The translations under genes and the position numbers were made by a program. From assembly GCA_001800975.1 (NCBI GenBank), contig MGWK01000060.1, positions 29,975-93,974 of the forward strand: a stretch of DNA of 64,000 bases, in the 5' to 3' direction. The DNA comes from Flavobacteria bacterium RIFCSPLOWO2_12_FULL_35_11 (GTDB lineage Bacteria; Bacteroidota; Bacteroidia; Flavobacteriales; Flavobacteriaceae). Below, piece after piece: positions 9,278 through 17,725 of this stretch (the stretch's first letter is position 1; the number at the start of each line of letters is the position of its first letter). Below the pieces are notes generated by a model that ran no database searches, was not told where the DNA came from, and worked only from the letters and a program-made list of their open reading frames with translations.

Positions 9278-9508
9278 TTATGTTTGTTTTACATCAATAA
9301 TTTTTACCGGACAGGCTTCTTTCGCTTTTGTGACCGCTTCCAAAATGCCCATATCGGCCGATTTTAAAGTGAAAAAACCCCTTTTTTCTATTGAATGAAG
9401 CAATACCGCCTTTCCGTCTTTTTTTGACATTTGAAACTGGGCAGCAGCCTGTTCAACACAGTAATTACAACCAATGCACTTGGCCCTTTGCAATGTGATA
9501 ATTACCAT
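9278..9508 (-). CDS. Small ferredoxin (single cluster, CxxCxxC...CP)
   Basis: A 76-residue protein with C11-x2-C14-x2-C17 (KCIGCNYC) and a distant C-P near residue 66 (EACPVKII), the pattern of a monocluster ferredoxin with one 4Fe-4S or 3Fe-4S centre. The insert KDGKAVLLHSIEKRGFFTLK separates the two halves. It would carry electrons in the cytoplasm, with unknown partners. The gene lies 112 bp upstream of ricT on the same strand and 180 bp downstream of the U32 peptidase gene. The fold and cluster binding are well supported; the partner and pathway are not. Confidence 0.85.
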   Translation of the reverse strand: MVIITLQRAKCIGCNYCVEQAAAQFQMSKKDGKAVLLHSIEKRGFFTLKSADMGILEAVTKAKEACPVKIIDVKQT

Positions 9509-9688
9509 CCTTTATATTTACGAATTATGAATTACGATTTTTGATTTATTAAATGTTGATGCCTAAAGAACGTTGACTGGTTTTTATTATTTTTATTCCT
9601 TTTCATGTTTTTTACACACCCCTAACCCCTCTCAAGAGGGGAATTTATTTCCTACTTCTGTCTTCCAACTTCCGACTTCGGTCTTTAT

Positions 9689-10966
9689 TTACCCAACTTC
9701 AACAATCGCGTTTCCAACTTCCGCATTCATAGGGACAATTTTATACAATTTATCCGACGGACGAATTCTAAAATCGATTTTAAAAGTGCAGGAATCGCCT
9801 TTTAGGGCTTTTTCTCCAACGATGTCATTTATAAACATTTGGGTGACTTCCATTTCTTTGGCGCCAGTGGTTGGACCCGTAATTAAAATGGTATCGCCAA
9901 TGGCAATTTCATACGCTTCAATCTTGAATTCGGCAATGTTGGTTTTGGGAAAATAATGCATCCCTTTGCCTACATAAACTTTTTTTTGTGTGGCGTGGCT
10001 TCCGGAGCCGTTACTCCATTCCCCTAATTTTTGTCCCAAATAATAGCCACTCCAAAATCCGCGATTGTATACTTTTTCCAAATCCAACATCCAGGAAATC
10101 ACTTTTTCCTTGCTGTAAATTCCTGCTTCAATACTGTCAATGGCATCGCGGTAACATTTAATTACATTCGCCACGTATTCAGGAGCTCTTCCCCGGCCTT
10201 CAATTTTTAATACTTTTACGCCGGCATCTAAAATTTGATCCAAAAAATCGATGGTGCACAAATCTTTTGGAGACATAATATACTCATTGTCCAATTCCAT
10301 TTCAAATCCGGTTTCCTGATCGATTACCGTATATTTTTTCCGGCAATTTTGTTTGCAGGCACCTCTGTTTGCTGAAGAATTTGAAGAATGCAAACTCATA
10401 TAACATTTTCCTGAAACCGCCATACACAATGCACCATGACCAAAAATTTCAATTTCCAATAAATTTCCTGATGGTCCGCGCACATCATCTTTCACAATTT
10501 GCTCGGTTATTTTTTTAACCTGACGCAAGCTCAATTCACGGCTCAACACCATCGTATCGGCGAACATGGCATAAAATTTCACCGTTTCAATATTGGTGAC
10601 ATTTATTTGGGTTGAAATATGAACTTCCATTCCAATAGCCCTTGCCGTTGCAATAACCGCCTGGTCCATTGCAATAACCGCCGTAATATCTGCCTCTTTT
10701 GCTTTTTGAAGCAAGGTTTTTACCACAGATAAATCGTGGTCGTAAATAATGGTATTTAACGTGAGATAAGTTCTGACATTTTTTGCTTTACATCTCGCCG
10801 AAATTTCCTTAAGATTATCCATCGTAAAATTTATGGAAGCCCTTGCGCGCATATTTAACTGCTCAACACCAAAGTAAATTGAATCGGCGCCATTGTCCAA
10901 TGCGGCCTGCAACGATTCAAAACTTCCGGCGGGAGCCATTAATTCTATTTTTCCTGTAGTAGTCAT
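9689..10966 (-). CDS. U32 peptidase family protein (TrhP/RlhA type, RNA hydroxylation)
   Basis: A 425-residue protein of the U32 family. E. coli relatives TrhP (YegQ) and RlhA (YhbU) are needed for hydroxylation of tRNA or 23S rRNA cytidine/uridine rather than being general proteases. The family signature is clear: EIFGHGALCMAVSGKCYMS, followed by SANRGACKQNCRKKY, giving the four cysteines thought to bind an Fe-S cluster. The N-terminus KIELMAPAGSFESLQAALD is also diagnostic. Length fits TrhP better than the longer RlhA, but I cannot separate them with certainty. The stop codon abuts a CTTCCGACTTCGG-type intergenic repeat. Confidence 0.88.
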   Translation of the reverse strand: MTTTGKIELMAPAGSFESLQAALDNGADSIYFGVEQLNMRARASINFTMDNLKEISARCKAKNVRTYLTLNTIIYDHDLSVVKTLLQKAKEADITAVIAMDQAVIATARAIGMEVHISTQINVTNIETVKFYAMFADTMVLSRELSLRQVKKITEQIVKDDVRGPSGNLLEIEIFGHGALCMAVSGKCYMSLHSSNSSANRGACKQNCRKKYTVIDQETGFEMELDNEYIMSPKDLCTIDFLDQILDAGVKVLKIEGRGRAPEYVANVIKCYRDAIDSIEAGIYSKEKVISWMLDLEKVYNRGFWSGYYLGQKLGEWSNGSGSHATQKKVYVGKGMHYFPKTNIAEFKIEAYEIAIGDTILITGPTTGAKEMEVTQMFINDIVGEKALKGDSCTFKIDFRIRPSDKLYKIVPMNAEVGNAIVEVG

Positions 10967-11036
10967 TGTTTCTGATTTTTTGCAAAATTACATTTTTTAT
11001 AATAACTATTTCGGTTACAAATCTTTTATCATTTTT

Positions 11037-11062
11037 TTAACAGAAAAATATTTATCTGTTAA
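11037..11062. other. 8-bp inverted repeat between U32 gene and asd
   Basis: TTAACAGA (11037-11044) and TCTGTTAA (11055-11062) are perfect inverted repeats with a 10-nt AT loop. They lie in the divergent gap between the U32-family gene (start 10966) and asd (start 11139). They could be an operator or just AT-rich chance; nothing else supports a role. Confidence 0.3.
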
Positions 11063-11138
11063 TTTTCAATAATTTAGTGCTTGTTTCTTACATTTTTTTT
11101 TAAAATTTGCATCATTATAAAAATTAAAAAATAAACAG

Positions 11139-12128
11139 ATGAAAGTAGCTGTTGTAGGCGCTACCGGAATGGTAGGAAACGTGATGTTGCAAGTGTTGGC
11201 GGAAAGAAATTTCCCAATTACGGAATTGTTATTGGTTGCTTCAGAACGTTCTGTTGGGAAGCAAATTGAATATAAAGGAAAAAAACACACCATTATTGGG
11301 ATGCAGGATGCTGTTGATGCGCGTCCGGATATCGCGTTGTTTTCCGCAGGAGGAACTACTTCGGAATTGTGGGCCCCAAAATTTGCTGAAGTTGGAACAA
11401 CGGTTGTTGACAACTCATCTGCCTGGAGAATGGATCCTACAAAAAAATTGGTGGTTCCTGAAATTAACGGAGATGTATTGACCAAAGCGGACAAAATTAT
11501 TGCAAATCCGAACTGTTCAACCATTCAATTAGTAATGGCTTTGGCACCTTTGCACAAAAAATACAAAATGAAACGTGTGGTAATTTCCACGTATCAATCC
11601 GTTTCCGGCACCGGCGTAAAAGCGGTGCAACAACTTGAAAATGAATCGAAAGGCATCAAAGGTGAAATGGCTTATCATTATCCAATTAACAGAAACGCCA
11701 TTCCGCAGTGTGATGTATTTTTAGATAATGGTTACACCAAGGAAGAAATGAAATTGGTTAAAGAACCAAAGAAAATATTAAATGACGATTCTTTTACGGT
11801 TACCGCAACAGCGGTGCGTATTCCAACATCCGGCGGACATTCTGAAGCCGTAAATGTTCAGTTTGAACATGATTTTGACTTGGGCGAAGTTCGCAAATTG
11901 TTAAGTGAAACGCCAGGTGTTATTGTGCAGGATAATTTAGACACCAATACCTATCCGATGCCAATTTATGCGCACAATAAAGATGAAGTTTTTGTAGGCA
12001 GAATCAGAAGAGACGAATCGCAGCCAAATACCTTAAATATGTGGATTGTGGCCGATAACCTTCGCAAAGGCGCCGCAACAAACACCATCCAAATTGCAGA
12101 ATATTTGATTGCAAATAAATTAGTATAG
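11139..12128 (+). CDS. asd: Aspartate-semialdehyde dehydrogenase
   Basis: Catalyses NADPH-dependent reduction of aspartyl phosphate to aspartate semialdehyde, the branch point for lysine/diaminopimelate, threonine and methionine synthesis. The 329-residue protein opens with the Rossmann motif VAVVGATGMVGNVMLQVL, has FSAGGTTSELW, the catalytic cysteine C126 in ANPNCSTIQ, and the conserved VPTSGGHSEA-like stretch (RIPTSGGHSEAVNV). Full length. It is transcribed alone: the upstream neighbour is divergent and a bidirectional terminator follows. A TTG at 11081 and an ATTTG box at 11105-11109 resemble a Bacteroidota promoter but deviate by one base of spacing. Confidence 0.97.
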   Translation: MKVAVVGATGMVGNVMLQVLAERNFPITELLLVASERSVGKQIEYKGKKHTIIGMQDAVDARPDIALFSAGGTTSELWAPKFAEVGTTVVDNSSAWRMDPTKKLVVPEINGDVLTKADKIIANPNCSTIQLVMALAPLHKKYKMKRVVISTYQSVSGTGVKAVQQLENESKGIKGEMAYHYPINRNAIPQCDVFLDNGYTKEEMKLVKEPKKILNDDSFTVTATAVRIPTSGGHSEAVNVQFEHDFDLGEVRKLLSETPGVIVQDNLDTNTYPMPIYAHNKDEVFVGRIRRDESQPNTLNMWIVADNLRKGAATNTIQIAEYLIANKLV

Positions 12129-12152
12129 TGATATAGACTTTATTTTTTTGAA

Positions 12153-12186
12153 CAAAAAAAAGGAGCTATTAGCTCCCTTTTTTATT
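12153..12186. terminator. Bidirectional intrinsic terminator between asd and S8 protease
   Basis: GGAGCT-ATT-AGCTCC flanked by an A-run on the left and a T-run on the right, so the hairpin plus U-tract works in both directions. It lies between the convergent asd (+) and subtilisin-like gene (-). Confidence 0.85.
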
Positions 12187-12201
12187 ATTTTTTAAAGAAT
12201 T

Positions 12202-13419
12202 TTAGTGAACAATAATTTTATCTGCATTTCCATCGGGATCTCCACTAACTGTACCGCTAAATGAAGCGTTTCCAAGCAATAAAATACCGGCTGCATGAGG
12301 TGAAGCCATAGAAGTGCCGCTAATGGTATTATAACCTCCGTCTTTCCAAGTAGATTTTATGGATACTCCCGGCGCGCAATAATCAACCGGTGGATTTCCA
12401 AAATTAGAGAATGATGCCCAATTGTCTCCAATACTCATTGCTGATATTGTATAGATATATGCTCCGTTAACTCTAGCAGGAGAAGACAAATTAGCGTCTT
12501 CACTTGAGTTTCCTGCGGCCAAGGCAAATTTAATTCCATTACTTGAAGCGGCAAGAACGGCATCATCTAAAGCTTGAGATACTGGACCTCCCAAACTCAT
12601 ATTTGCAACATCACCGTTACTTCCATGTGCTGCAACGAAATCTACGCCGGCTATAACACCAGAATAAGATCCGCTTCCACGACTGTCTAAAACTTTTATT
12701 GGGATTACGGTAGCTCCTGGAGCTATTCCAATAACGCCAATAGTGTTGTTTTTAGCAGCTATTGTTCCTGATACGTGAGAACCATGACCGTTGCCGTCAT
12801 CCGGCAAACCTGAATCTCTACCTGAAGTAAACGCATTAAAACCTCTGCTTGCATCTACATTTAAATCTGGGTGATCTAAATCTATACCAGTGTCAATAAC
12901 CCAGGCTACATTGCTTCCTGCATAACTTGATACGCCATTAACACGTGTAATTCCCCAAGGTGTTTCTTGAACTGTAGAACCTCCTCCACCTGGTTTTCCG
13001 CCAGGAGCTAATGTTACCAATTGGTCTTTTTCAATGTATTTTACCCTTTTATCCTTTGATAATTTTTCAACATCAGCTTTGGATAATTTAGCTGCAACGC
13101 CATTTAATGCCTTACCATAACTTTGCTTAATTTCAAAATCTACAATTGAGTTATCAGAAAACATTTTTTGGGCTTCACTTACAACAGCGCGTTTTGCCGC
13201 TTTGTAATCATTCCCATATTTTTTACCAAGGTCTCCTGTAATTTTTGTGTCAAAGACAACAATATAAGAGCCTTCAATAACCTGACTTTGTTGCGAAACA
13301 ATATCGCTTTCATCAATTGAAGCACTATTTAAATCAACAGATTCTTCATTAGAACAAGCTGCAAACAGCAAAATTGCTGTTCCAAAAAATGCAAAACGCA
13401 TAAAATTTGTTTTTTTCAT
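12202..13419 (-). CDS. S8 family serine protease (subtilisin-like lipoprotein)
   Basis: An exported subtilisin-type protease of 405 residues. The signal ends in a lipobox F-A-A-C with the lipidated cysteine at C22, so the enzyme may be membrane-anchored. An inhibitor I9-type propeptide covers about 48-135 (SYIVVFDTKI to RVKYIEKDQ). The catalytic triad is D176 (AWVIDTGID), H212 (GHGSHVSGT) and S370 (SGTSMASPH), with oxyanion N304 (AAGNSS). It resembles proteinase K-type enzymes. No C-terminal type IX secretion domain is visible; the sequence ends soon after the catalytic serine. A well-spaced promoter lies directly upstream and a shared terminator downstream, so it is a single-gene unit. Confidence 0.93.
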   Translation of the reverse strand: MKKTNFMRFAFFGTAILLFAACSNEESVDLNSASIDESDIVSQQSQVIEGSYIVVFDTKITGDLGKKYGNDYKAAKRAVVSEAQKMFSDNSIVDFEIKQSYGKALNGVAAKLSKADVEKLSKDKRVKYIEKDQLVTLAPGGKPGGGGSTVQETPWGITRVNGVSSYAGSNVAWVIDTGIDLDHPDLNVDASRGFNAFTSGRDSGLPDDGNGHGSHVSGTIAAKNNTIGVIGIAPGATVIPIKVLDSRGSGSYSGVIAGVDFVAAHGSNGDVANMSLGGPVSQALDDAVLAASSNGIKFALAAGNSSEDANLSSPARVNGAYIYTISAMSIGDNWASFSNFGNPPVDYCAPGVSIKSTWKDGGYNTISGTSMASPHAAGILLLGNASFSGTVSGDPDGNADKIIVH

Positions 13420-13447
13420 AATTTATAAAGTATTTAAAGGTTGAATT

Positions 13448-13479
13448 CAAATATACATTTTTTTATGAAAAATTAACAA
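13448..13479 (-). promoter_or_regulatory. Bacteroidota-type promoter for the S8 protease gene
   Basis: On the minus strand TATATTTG (13455-13448) fits the TAnnTTTG -7 box, with TTG (13479-13477) 21 nt upstream as the -33 element. The predicted transcript starts about 20 nt before the ATG at 13419. Confidence 0.6.
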
Positions 13480-13567
13480 TAAGTATGATTTTTTTTTAAA
13501 TTATTATTATATTTTCTGCATTATGTTTAGAAACCATATGATGTTCCTGTAAAAAAGATGGTTGTTC

Positions 13568-16165
13568 TTATTGCTTCTTTTTAAACAGATTTTTTAAGGC
13601 ATTTTTAACAATGCTGTCTTTTGCTTTCTCAATTGTTTGTTTTGGCGTTACAGTTTTTGTGGTATCAGTGCTTTTGGTTTTAGCAGTATCAGCTTTCGTT
13701 TTTCCAGGTATTAAATTTCCTAAAGCCTCAGTTGCCTGATTAATCAATTTTCCTTTTTGCATGTTAACCAATTGTGTTACCAAATTGGTTGTGGCCTGTT
13801 TCATGTCTGTTGAAACTTTCGGATTTGTAAAACTGCCCGTTAAATTTGCGTTTATGGGGAAATTTTCAATTTTTGCCGCATCCGCAGGCGTTAATTTTGA
13901 AATTAAACTGTTCACTTCAGTACCTAAATATTTTGCGGGAACATCAAATTTTAATTTATAAGCCATACTTTGGTCAAAGCCATGAGAACCCGCCACTTCA
14001 ATTTTTATATCCTGATATTTAAGCGTAAACGGGTTAATTTCTACTTTGCCGTCTTTAAAAGTCAACGCCATTTTCAAAGCATCCAAATTTAATTTTTCGA
14101 GATCTATAAATTTCACGTTTGAAGCCAAAGAAGTCAGCAACTGTGAGTTGGCCGGACTTAATTTAGAACCCAATAATTGGCCAATCAAATTTCCTGTAAT
14201 TGTTTTAAGGTCGGGCGTCATATTATCGGATAAATTTCCCGATAATTTGATGGTGGAATTTAACTTCCCAAAAACAGCATTTGCTATTGGCGCAATTGCT
14301 TTTAACATGGCCAGTTGTGTAAAAGATTCTGAAATGTTCAAGGAATTTAATCCTAAATCCATGGCAAATTTTGGTGTTTTTTCTTTGGTTGAAACCATTC
14401 CGCTCAAGGCTATTTGTCCGCCAAAAATAGTCGTTTTCAAATTGTTCAATGTCACGGCTTCATCTTTAATGGCCAAATTTCCTGAAACTTCTTTTAAGTT
14501 CAGATTGTCATAAACAACCGTTGTTGCTTTGGCAGCGATGGTCACATCTAAAAATGAAGGAATTTTTAACGCTTCTTTGGTGGTTTTGGTTGCGGTGGTA
14601 TCGGTTTTGGTTTCCATAAAATCGGCCACTTCAAATTGTCTGGAAGTCAAGTTAAAATTTCCCTTCAACACCTGATTTTTAAAAATAAACCCATAAAAAT
14701 TATCCAAATTTCCTGTCACCTGAAAATCGGAATTTCCGGTTTCCCCATCAAATTTATTCAAACGAATGGCTGTCGGATTGAAGGCAATGGCAGCTTGTTT
14801 AATTTTAAATGGTTTTGCCATTTCCTCGCTTTCATAATTAAAATCTGTGACCGTAATGGTTCCCGAATTTTGAATATTTTGGTATCGGCTTTCTTCAACC
14901 GATTTCATATCAAAACGCGTTACCACATCGGCTTTTAAAATACCTGTCAACGGTTTTTCCAATTTTACGGGATAGGCTTTGGCAACATTTTCCAAATTTA
15001 CAATTCCTTTTATTTCGGCATTGATCAACGGATTTTCCGCAATATTTTGAATGGTTGCTTTTGCGTTAAACACATCCTGGTCAATAGTAAAAGACAACTT
15101 ATCAAGGTTTATGTATGTGTCATTAAATATTCCGGTTTTGTTTACAATACGGGAATCTATCACAATATTTTTTACCGATTTCGGTAAATTAGGGTATTGA
15201 AATGAGGCATTGTTTGAAGCAATTTCAACATCAAAAGCTGGAATTGTGGTATCAGAATAAGTTCCTTTCACAACGCCGTTTACTTTAAAATCGCCTGAAG
15301 TTTTAACGCCATCCAATTTTCCTGAATACATTTTAGGAATCAGTCCCAAAAAGTTTTTAAATGATGAAACAGGCGTTTTAAATTTCAGATTATATAATTG
15401 TCCGTCGTCTTTCATCTGGATAAATCCGTCAAACGCAATAGGAAGCAAATTCACCAAAGCTTCATTTTCTTTAAAGGTATATTTAAAATTTTCCAAATCC
15501 AATCCCAAAACTGCATCAAGCGACAATGCCACATTTTTTAAATAGTTTATTTTGTCAATGGTAACAGCCATTTTTGCGGTAGATTTGGTGTCTAAATCAA
15601 GTATTTTATTCTTAAAGTCGCCACTTCCTTCATGGTTGATGCTGTCCAAAATCACACTCATTTTAGATGCTGCATCAAAATACGTAAAACGAAGGTTTTT
15701 AATGGTGTAATTCTGAAAATTTAGCGCAAATTCGTCGTTTTTAGTGGCATTTTCATCCTTGTCTTTTAAGGCAATGTCATAATTAGACAAACCGTCTTCA
15801 TTATAAATAATATTCACTTTTCCATTTTCGCTGCTAAAAGACTCAATGCTCATGGGTTCTCCTTTTCCTTTAAAAAGTTCTTTAACGCTCATTTTAAGGG
15901 TGAAAGTGTTGGAATAAAATAAGGTGTCATTTTCAAAAGGCGCCTTGTTTATAATGCTTAAATCATCAATTATAACGGTCACTTTAGGAAAGTTTTTGAA
16001 CAAACTCAAATCAACATCCTCAAAAGCAACAACTGCGTCAACATTTTTATTGATTGATTTTAGCACCAATTCCTTGATTTTTCCTTTAAAAATAAAAGGC
16101 GTCGCTACAACCGAAATGGCAAAAACCAATAAGATAATTCCAATTATTTTAAATGCTTTTTTCAT
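13568..16165 (-). CDS. AsmA-like family protein
   Basis: An 865-residue envelope protein with an N-terminal membrane anchor (residues 4-26, FKIIGIILLVFAISVVATPFI split by basic ends) and a long periplasmic beta-rich body. AsmA/TamB/YhdP relatives form bridge-like lipid transport or outer-membrane assembly proteins; the function of this member is inferred only from the family. The N-terminal section has the AsmA pattern (VVAFEDVDLSLFKNFPKVTV), and the C-terminal AsmA_2-like part has GNLIGQLLGSKLSP and LEKLNLDALKMALTFKDGKV. The last 100 residues are rich in Thr and Lys (TKSTDTTKTVTPKQ), probably disordered. It stands alone between repeats; a weak TAAATTTG box lies at 16231-16224. Confidence 0.88.
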   Translation of the reverse strand: MKKAFKIIGIILLVFAISVVATPFIFKGKIKELVLKSINKNVDAVVAFEDVDLSLFKNFPKVTVIIDDLSIINKAPFENDTLFYSNTFTLKMSVKELFKGKGEPMSIESFSSENGKVNIIYNEDGLSNYDIALKDKDENATKNDEFALNFQNYTIKNLRFTYFDAASKMSVILDSINHEGSGDFKNKILDLDTKSTAKMAVTIDKINYLKNVALSLDAVLGLDLENFKYTFKENEALVNLLPIAFDGFIQMKDDGQLYNLKFKTPVSSFKNFLGLIPKMYSGKLDGVKTSGDFKVNGVVKGTYSDTTIPAFDVEIASNNASFQYPNLPKSVKNIVIDSRIVNKTGIFNDTYINLDKLSFTIDQDVFNAKATIQNIAENPLINAEIKGIVNLENVAKAYPVKLEKPLTGILKADVVTRFDMKSVEESRYQNIQNSGTITVTDFNYESEEMAKPFKIKQAAIAFNPTAIRLNKFDGETGNSDFQVTGNLDNFYGFIFKNQVLKGNFNLTSRQFEVADFMETKTDTTATKTTKEALKIPSFLDVTIAAKATTVVYDNLNLKEVSGNLAIKDEAVTLNNLKTTIFGGQIALSGMVSTKEKTPKFAMDLGLNSLNISESFTQLAMLKAIAPIANAVFGKLNSTIKLSGNLSDNMTPDLKTITGNLIGQLLGSKLSPANSQLLTSLASNVKFIDLEKLNLDALKMALTFKDGKVEINPFTLKYQDIKIEVAGSHGFDQSMAYKLKFDVPAKYLGTEVNSLISKLTPADAAKIENFPINANLTGSFTNPKVSTDMKQATTNLVTQLVNMQKGKLINQATEALGNLIPGKTKADTAKTKSTDTTKTVTPKQTIEKAKDSIVKNALKNLFKKKQ

Positions 16166-16342
16166 ATTTATTTGTGTTTTTTTTCGATGATGAAAATTAG
16201 TTTTGTTTTGTACTCTTTTTATACAAATTTAATGCTAAAGTAACGTTAATAAAAACAGAATAGGGAATAGAGAAAATGGATTTTTTACTTTCAACTTTCC
16301 TACTAGGCAATCTGATTCCTCTTATGTTTCTGTAAAACACAC

Positions 16343-16640
16343 CCCCTAACCCCAATGTCATTAAGTTAAGACATTTATGCGTTTTTTTTATCATCCGAGG
16401 CACGAGGAATCTCATATGGTATGGTAGTTTGATGTGATTCCTCCTTTGTCGGAATGACAAATATTTCCTTAACTTAATGACATTGCCCCTAACCCCAATG
16501 TCATTAAGTTAAGACTTTGACGCTCTTTTTTTTGTCCTTCCGAGGTACGAGGAATCTCATAATGGTTAGCTAGTTTGATGTGATTCCCCCTTTGTCGGAA
16601 TGACAAATATCCTTAACTTAATGACATTGCCCCTAACCCC
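16343..16640. repeat. Two tandem copies of a 143-bp palindromic MITE-like element
   Basis: Copy 1 (16356-16482) and copy 2 (16499-16626) each start with TGTCATTAAGTTAAG and end with its reverse complement CTTAACTTAATGACA. Inside each is a second imperfect palindrome (GAGGAATCTCAT ... ATGTGATTCC..C). Each copy is flanked by CCCCTAACCCC, which occurs three times (near 16343, 16486 and 16630) like a target-site duplication. No ORF is inside. The rest of the gap (16166-16342) holds nothing I can name. The last CCCCTAACCCC runs into TCTCAAAAGGGG, an intact example of a phylum-typical hairpin. Confidence 0.8.
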
Positions 16641-16690
16641 TCTCAAAAGGGGAATTTAAACTTTTTACCTTTCAACTTTTCAACAATTAA

Positions 16691-16726
16691 ACAAAAAAGC
16701 CGCAAAATTTGCGGCTTTTCTTTTTT
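16691..16726 (-). terminator. trxA: Intrinsic terminator of trxA
   Basis: AAAAGCCGCAAA (16695-16706) pairs perfectly with TTTGCGGCTTTT (16708-16719), followed on the minus strand by a T-run. It lies 16 bp after the thioredoxin stop. Confidence 0.85.
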
Positions 16727-16741
16727 GGGGTTTTTTGAGGT

Positions 16742-17101
16742 TTATTTTGAAATCTTTAAAACATCTTCAATAATTTTCACTAAATCATGTTTTGGCATTG
16801 CGCCCTGTGCCATTTGAGGTGCTTCATCTTTCGGAACAAACAACATTGATGGAATACTTCTGATGCCAAATGCTGCAGCCAATTCCTGTTCAACCTCGGT
16901 ATCCACTTTATAAATGTTTAATTTTCCTTTATATTCATTGCTTAATTCTTCTAAAACCGGCGCCACCATTTTGCACGGTCCACACCAATCTGCATAAAAG
17001 TCTATGATACAAGGCACTTCACCTTCAAACTTCCAATCTTTATTTTTTTCGAAATTAAAAACCTTTTTTAAAAAAGTTTCTTTTGTCAATAATTCTGTCA
17101 T
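16742..17101 (-). CDS. trxA: Thioredoxin
   Basis: A 119-residue thioredoxin with the active site W-C-G-P-C-K (C40 and C43) in IDFYADWCGPCKMVAPVL, the cis-proline loop GIRSIPSMLF, and a slightly longer N-terminus than E. coli TrxA. No signal peptide, so it acts in the cytoplasm as a general protein-disulfide reductase. It is a single gene, divergent from a DoxX-type membrane protein, with its own strong terminator. A perfect 14-bp palindrome lies in the shared upstream region. Confidence 0.94.
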   Translation of the reverse strand: MTELLTKETFLKKVFNFEKNKDWKFEGEVPCIIDFYADWCGPCKMVAPVLEELSNEYKGKLNIYKVDTEVEQELAAAFGIRSIPSMLFVPKDEAPQMAQGAMPKHDLVKIIEDVLKISK

Positions 17102-17188
17102 TTTTTAAAATTTAATAGTTGTAAATCAGCAATTGTTATGCCGTTTTTTGTTGTGTACAAAGTGACATAAATATAGGCAAATTTGATG

Positions 17189-17202
17189 TAACTTAAGTTA
17201 CT
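17189..17202. promoter_or_regulatory. Perfect 14-bp palindrome between trxA and doxX (operator candidate)
   Basis: GTAACTTAAGTTAC is self-complementary over all 14 bases. It lies between the divergent thioredoxin and DoxX genes, 62 bp before the DoxX ATG. Its GTAAC-N4-GTTAC form resembles sites bound by Crp/Fnr-family regulators in general; assignment to a protein is inference. Confidence 0.5.
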
Positions 17203-17264
17203 TGTGTAAGAAAATTTGTACTTTAACGACCTAATAATTAACTATTAACTTAAATTTACGATCT

Positions 17265-17636
17265 ATGAATTCAAAATTAACAATGATCCTGCGTCTTTTG
17301 TTAGGATTAATTTTGCTTGTGTTTGGCGCAAACAAATTTCTTCAATTTATGCCAAGTCCTCCAATGGAAGGCCCACCAGCTGATTTTTTCAGCGCATTAT
17401 TTGCAACCGGCTATATGATTCCCCTAATTGCCGTAACGGAAATTGTTGCCGGCGTGTTGTTATTAACCAATAAATGGACCGGATTGGCATTAATTCTTGC
17501 GGCCACAATTTCAGTAAACATTGTGTTGTTCCATTTGTTTTTGGCACCCGCAGGAATTGCTGCCGCAGCGCTGGTTGCGGTTTTAAATGCCGTTCTAATT
17601 TATGCCAATTGGAAAAAATTTAAAACATTGTTTTAG
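17265..17636 (+). CDS. DoxX family membrane protein
   Basis: A 123-residue integral membrane protein with four predicted helices (about 7-25, 45-65, 70-90, 95-115). The N-terminal LRLLLGLILLVFGANKFLQF and the central EIVAGVLLLTNKW are typical of DoxX. In other bacteria DoxX-like proteins are linked to quinone or thiol-redox functions at the membrane; the exact reaction here is unknown. Divergence from thioredoxin across a palindromic site fits a redox-related role but does not prove it. It is followed 89 bp later by the prolyl oligopeptidase gene on the same strand. Confidence 0.85.
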   Translation: MNSKLTMILRLLLGLILLVFGANKFLQFMPSPPMEGPPADFFSALFATGYMIPLIAVTEIVAGVLLLTNKWTGLALILAATISVNIVLFHLFLAPAGIAAAALVAVLNAVLIYANWKKFKTLF

Positions 17637-17691
17637 TATTTAAAACATAAACTTTTTAAAGGCATGGCCAAATGGTTATGCCTTTTTTAAT

Positions 17692-17699
17692 TATATTTG
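17692..17699 (+). promoter_or_regulatory. Putative -7 box upstream of prolyl oligopeptidase
   Basis: TATATTTG matches the TAnnTTTG Bacteroidota -7 box and lies 27 bp before the ATG at 17726. No TTG is found at the right distance upstream, so this is only half of a promoter. Confidence 0.4.
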
Positions 17700-17725
17700 T
17701 TACTTCTCTTAAAATCCAACAAATA

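Noticed and set aside
11066..11524. 152-residue minus-strand ORF opposite asd
   Set aside because: Antisense to the catalytic part of asd; no independent support.
16343..16640. CRISPR-like direct repeats
   Set aside because: Only two full units of 143 bp with inverted ends; the pattern fits a MITE-like element, not an array.
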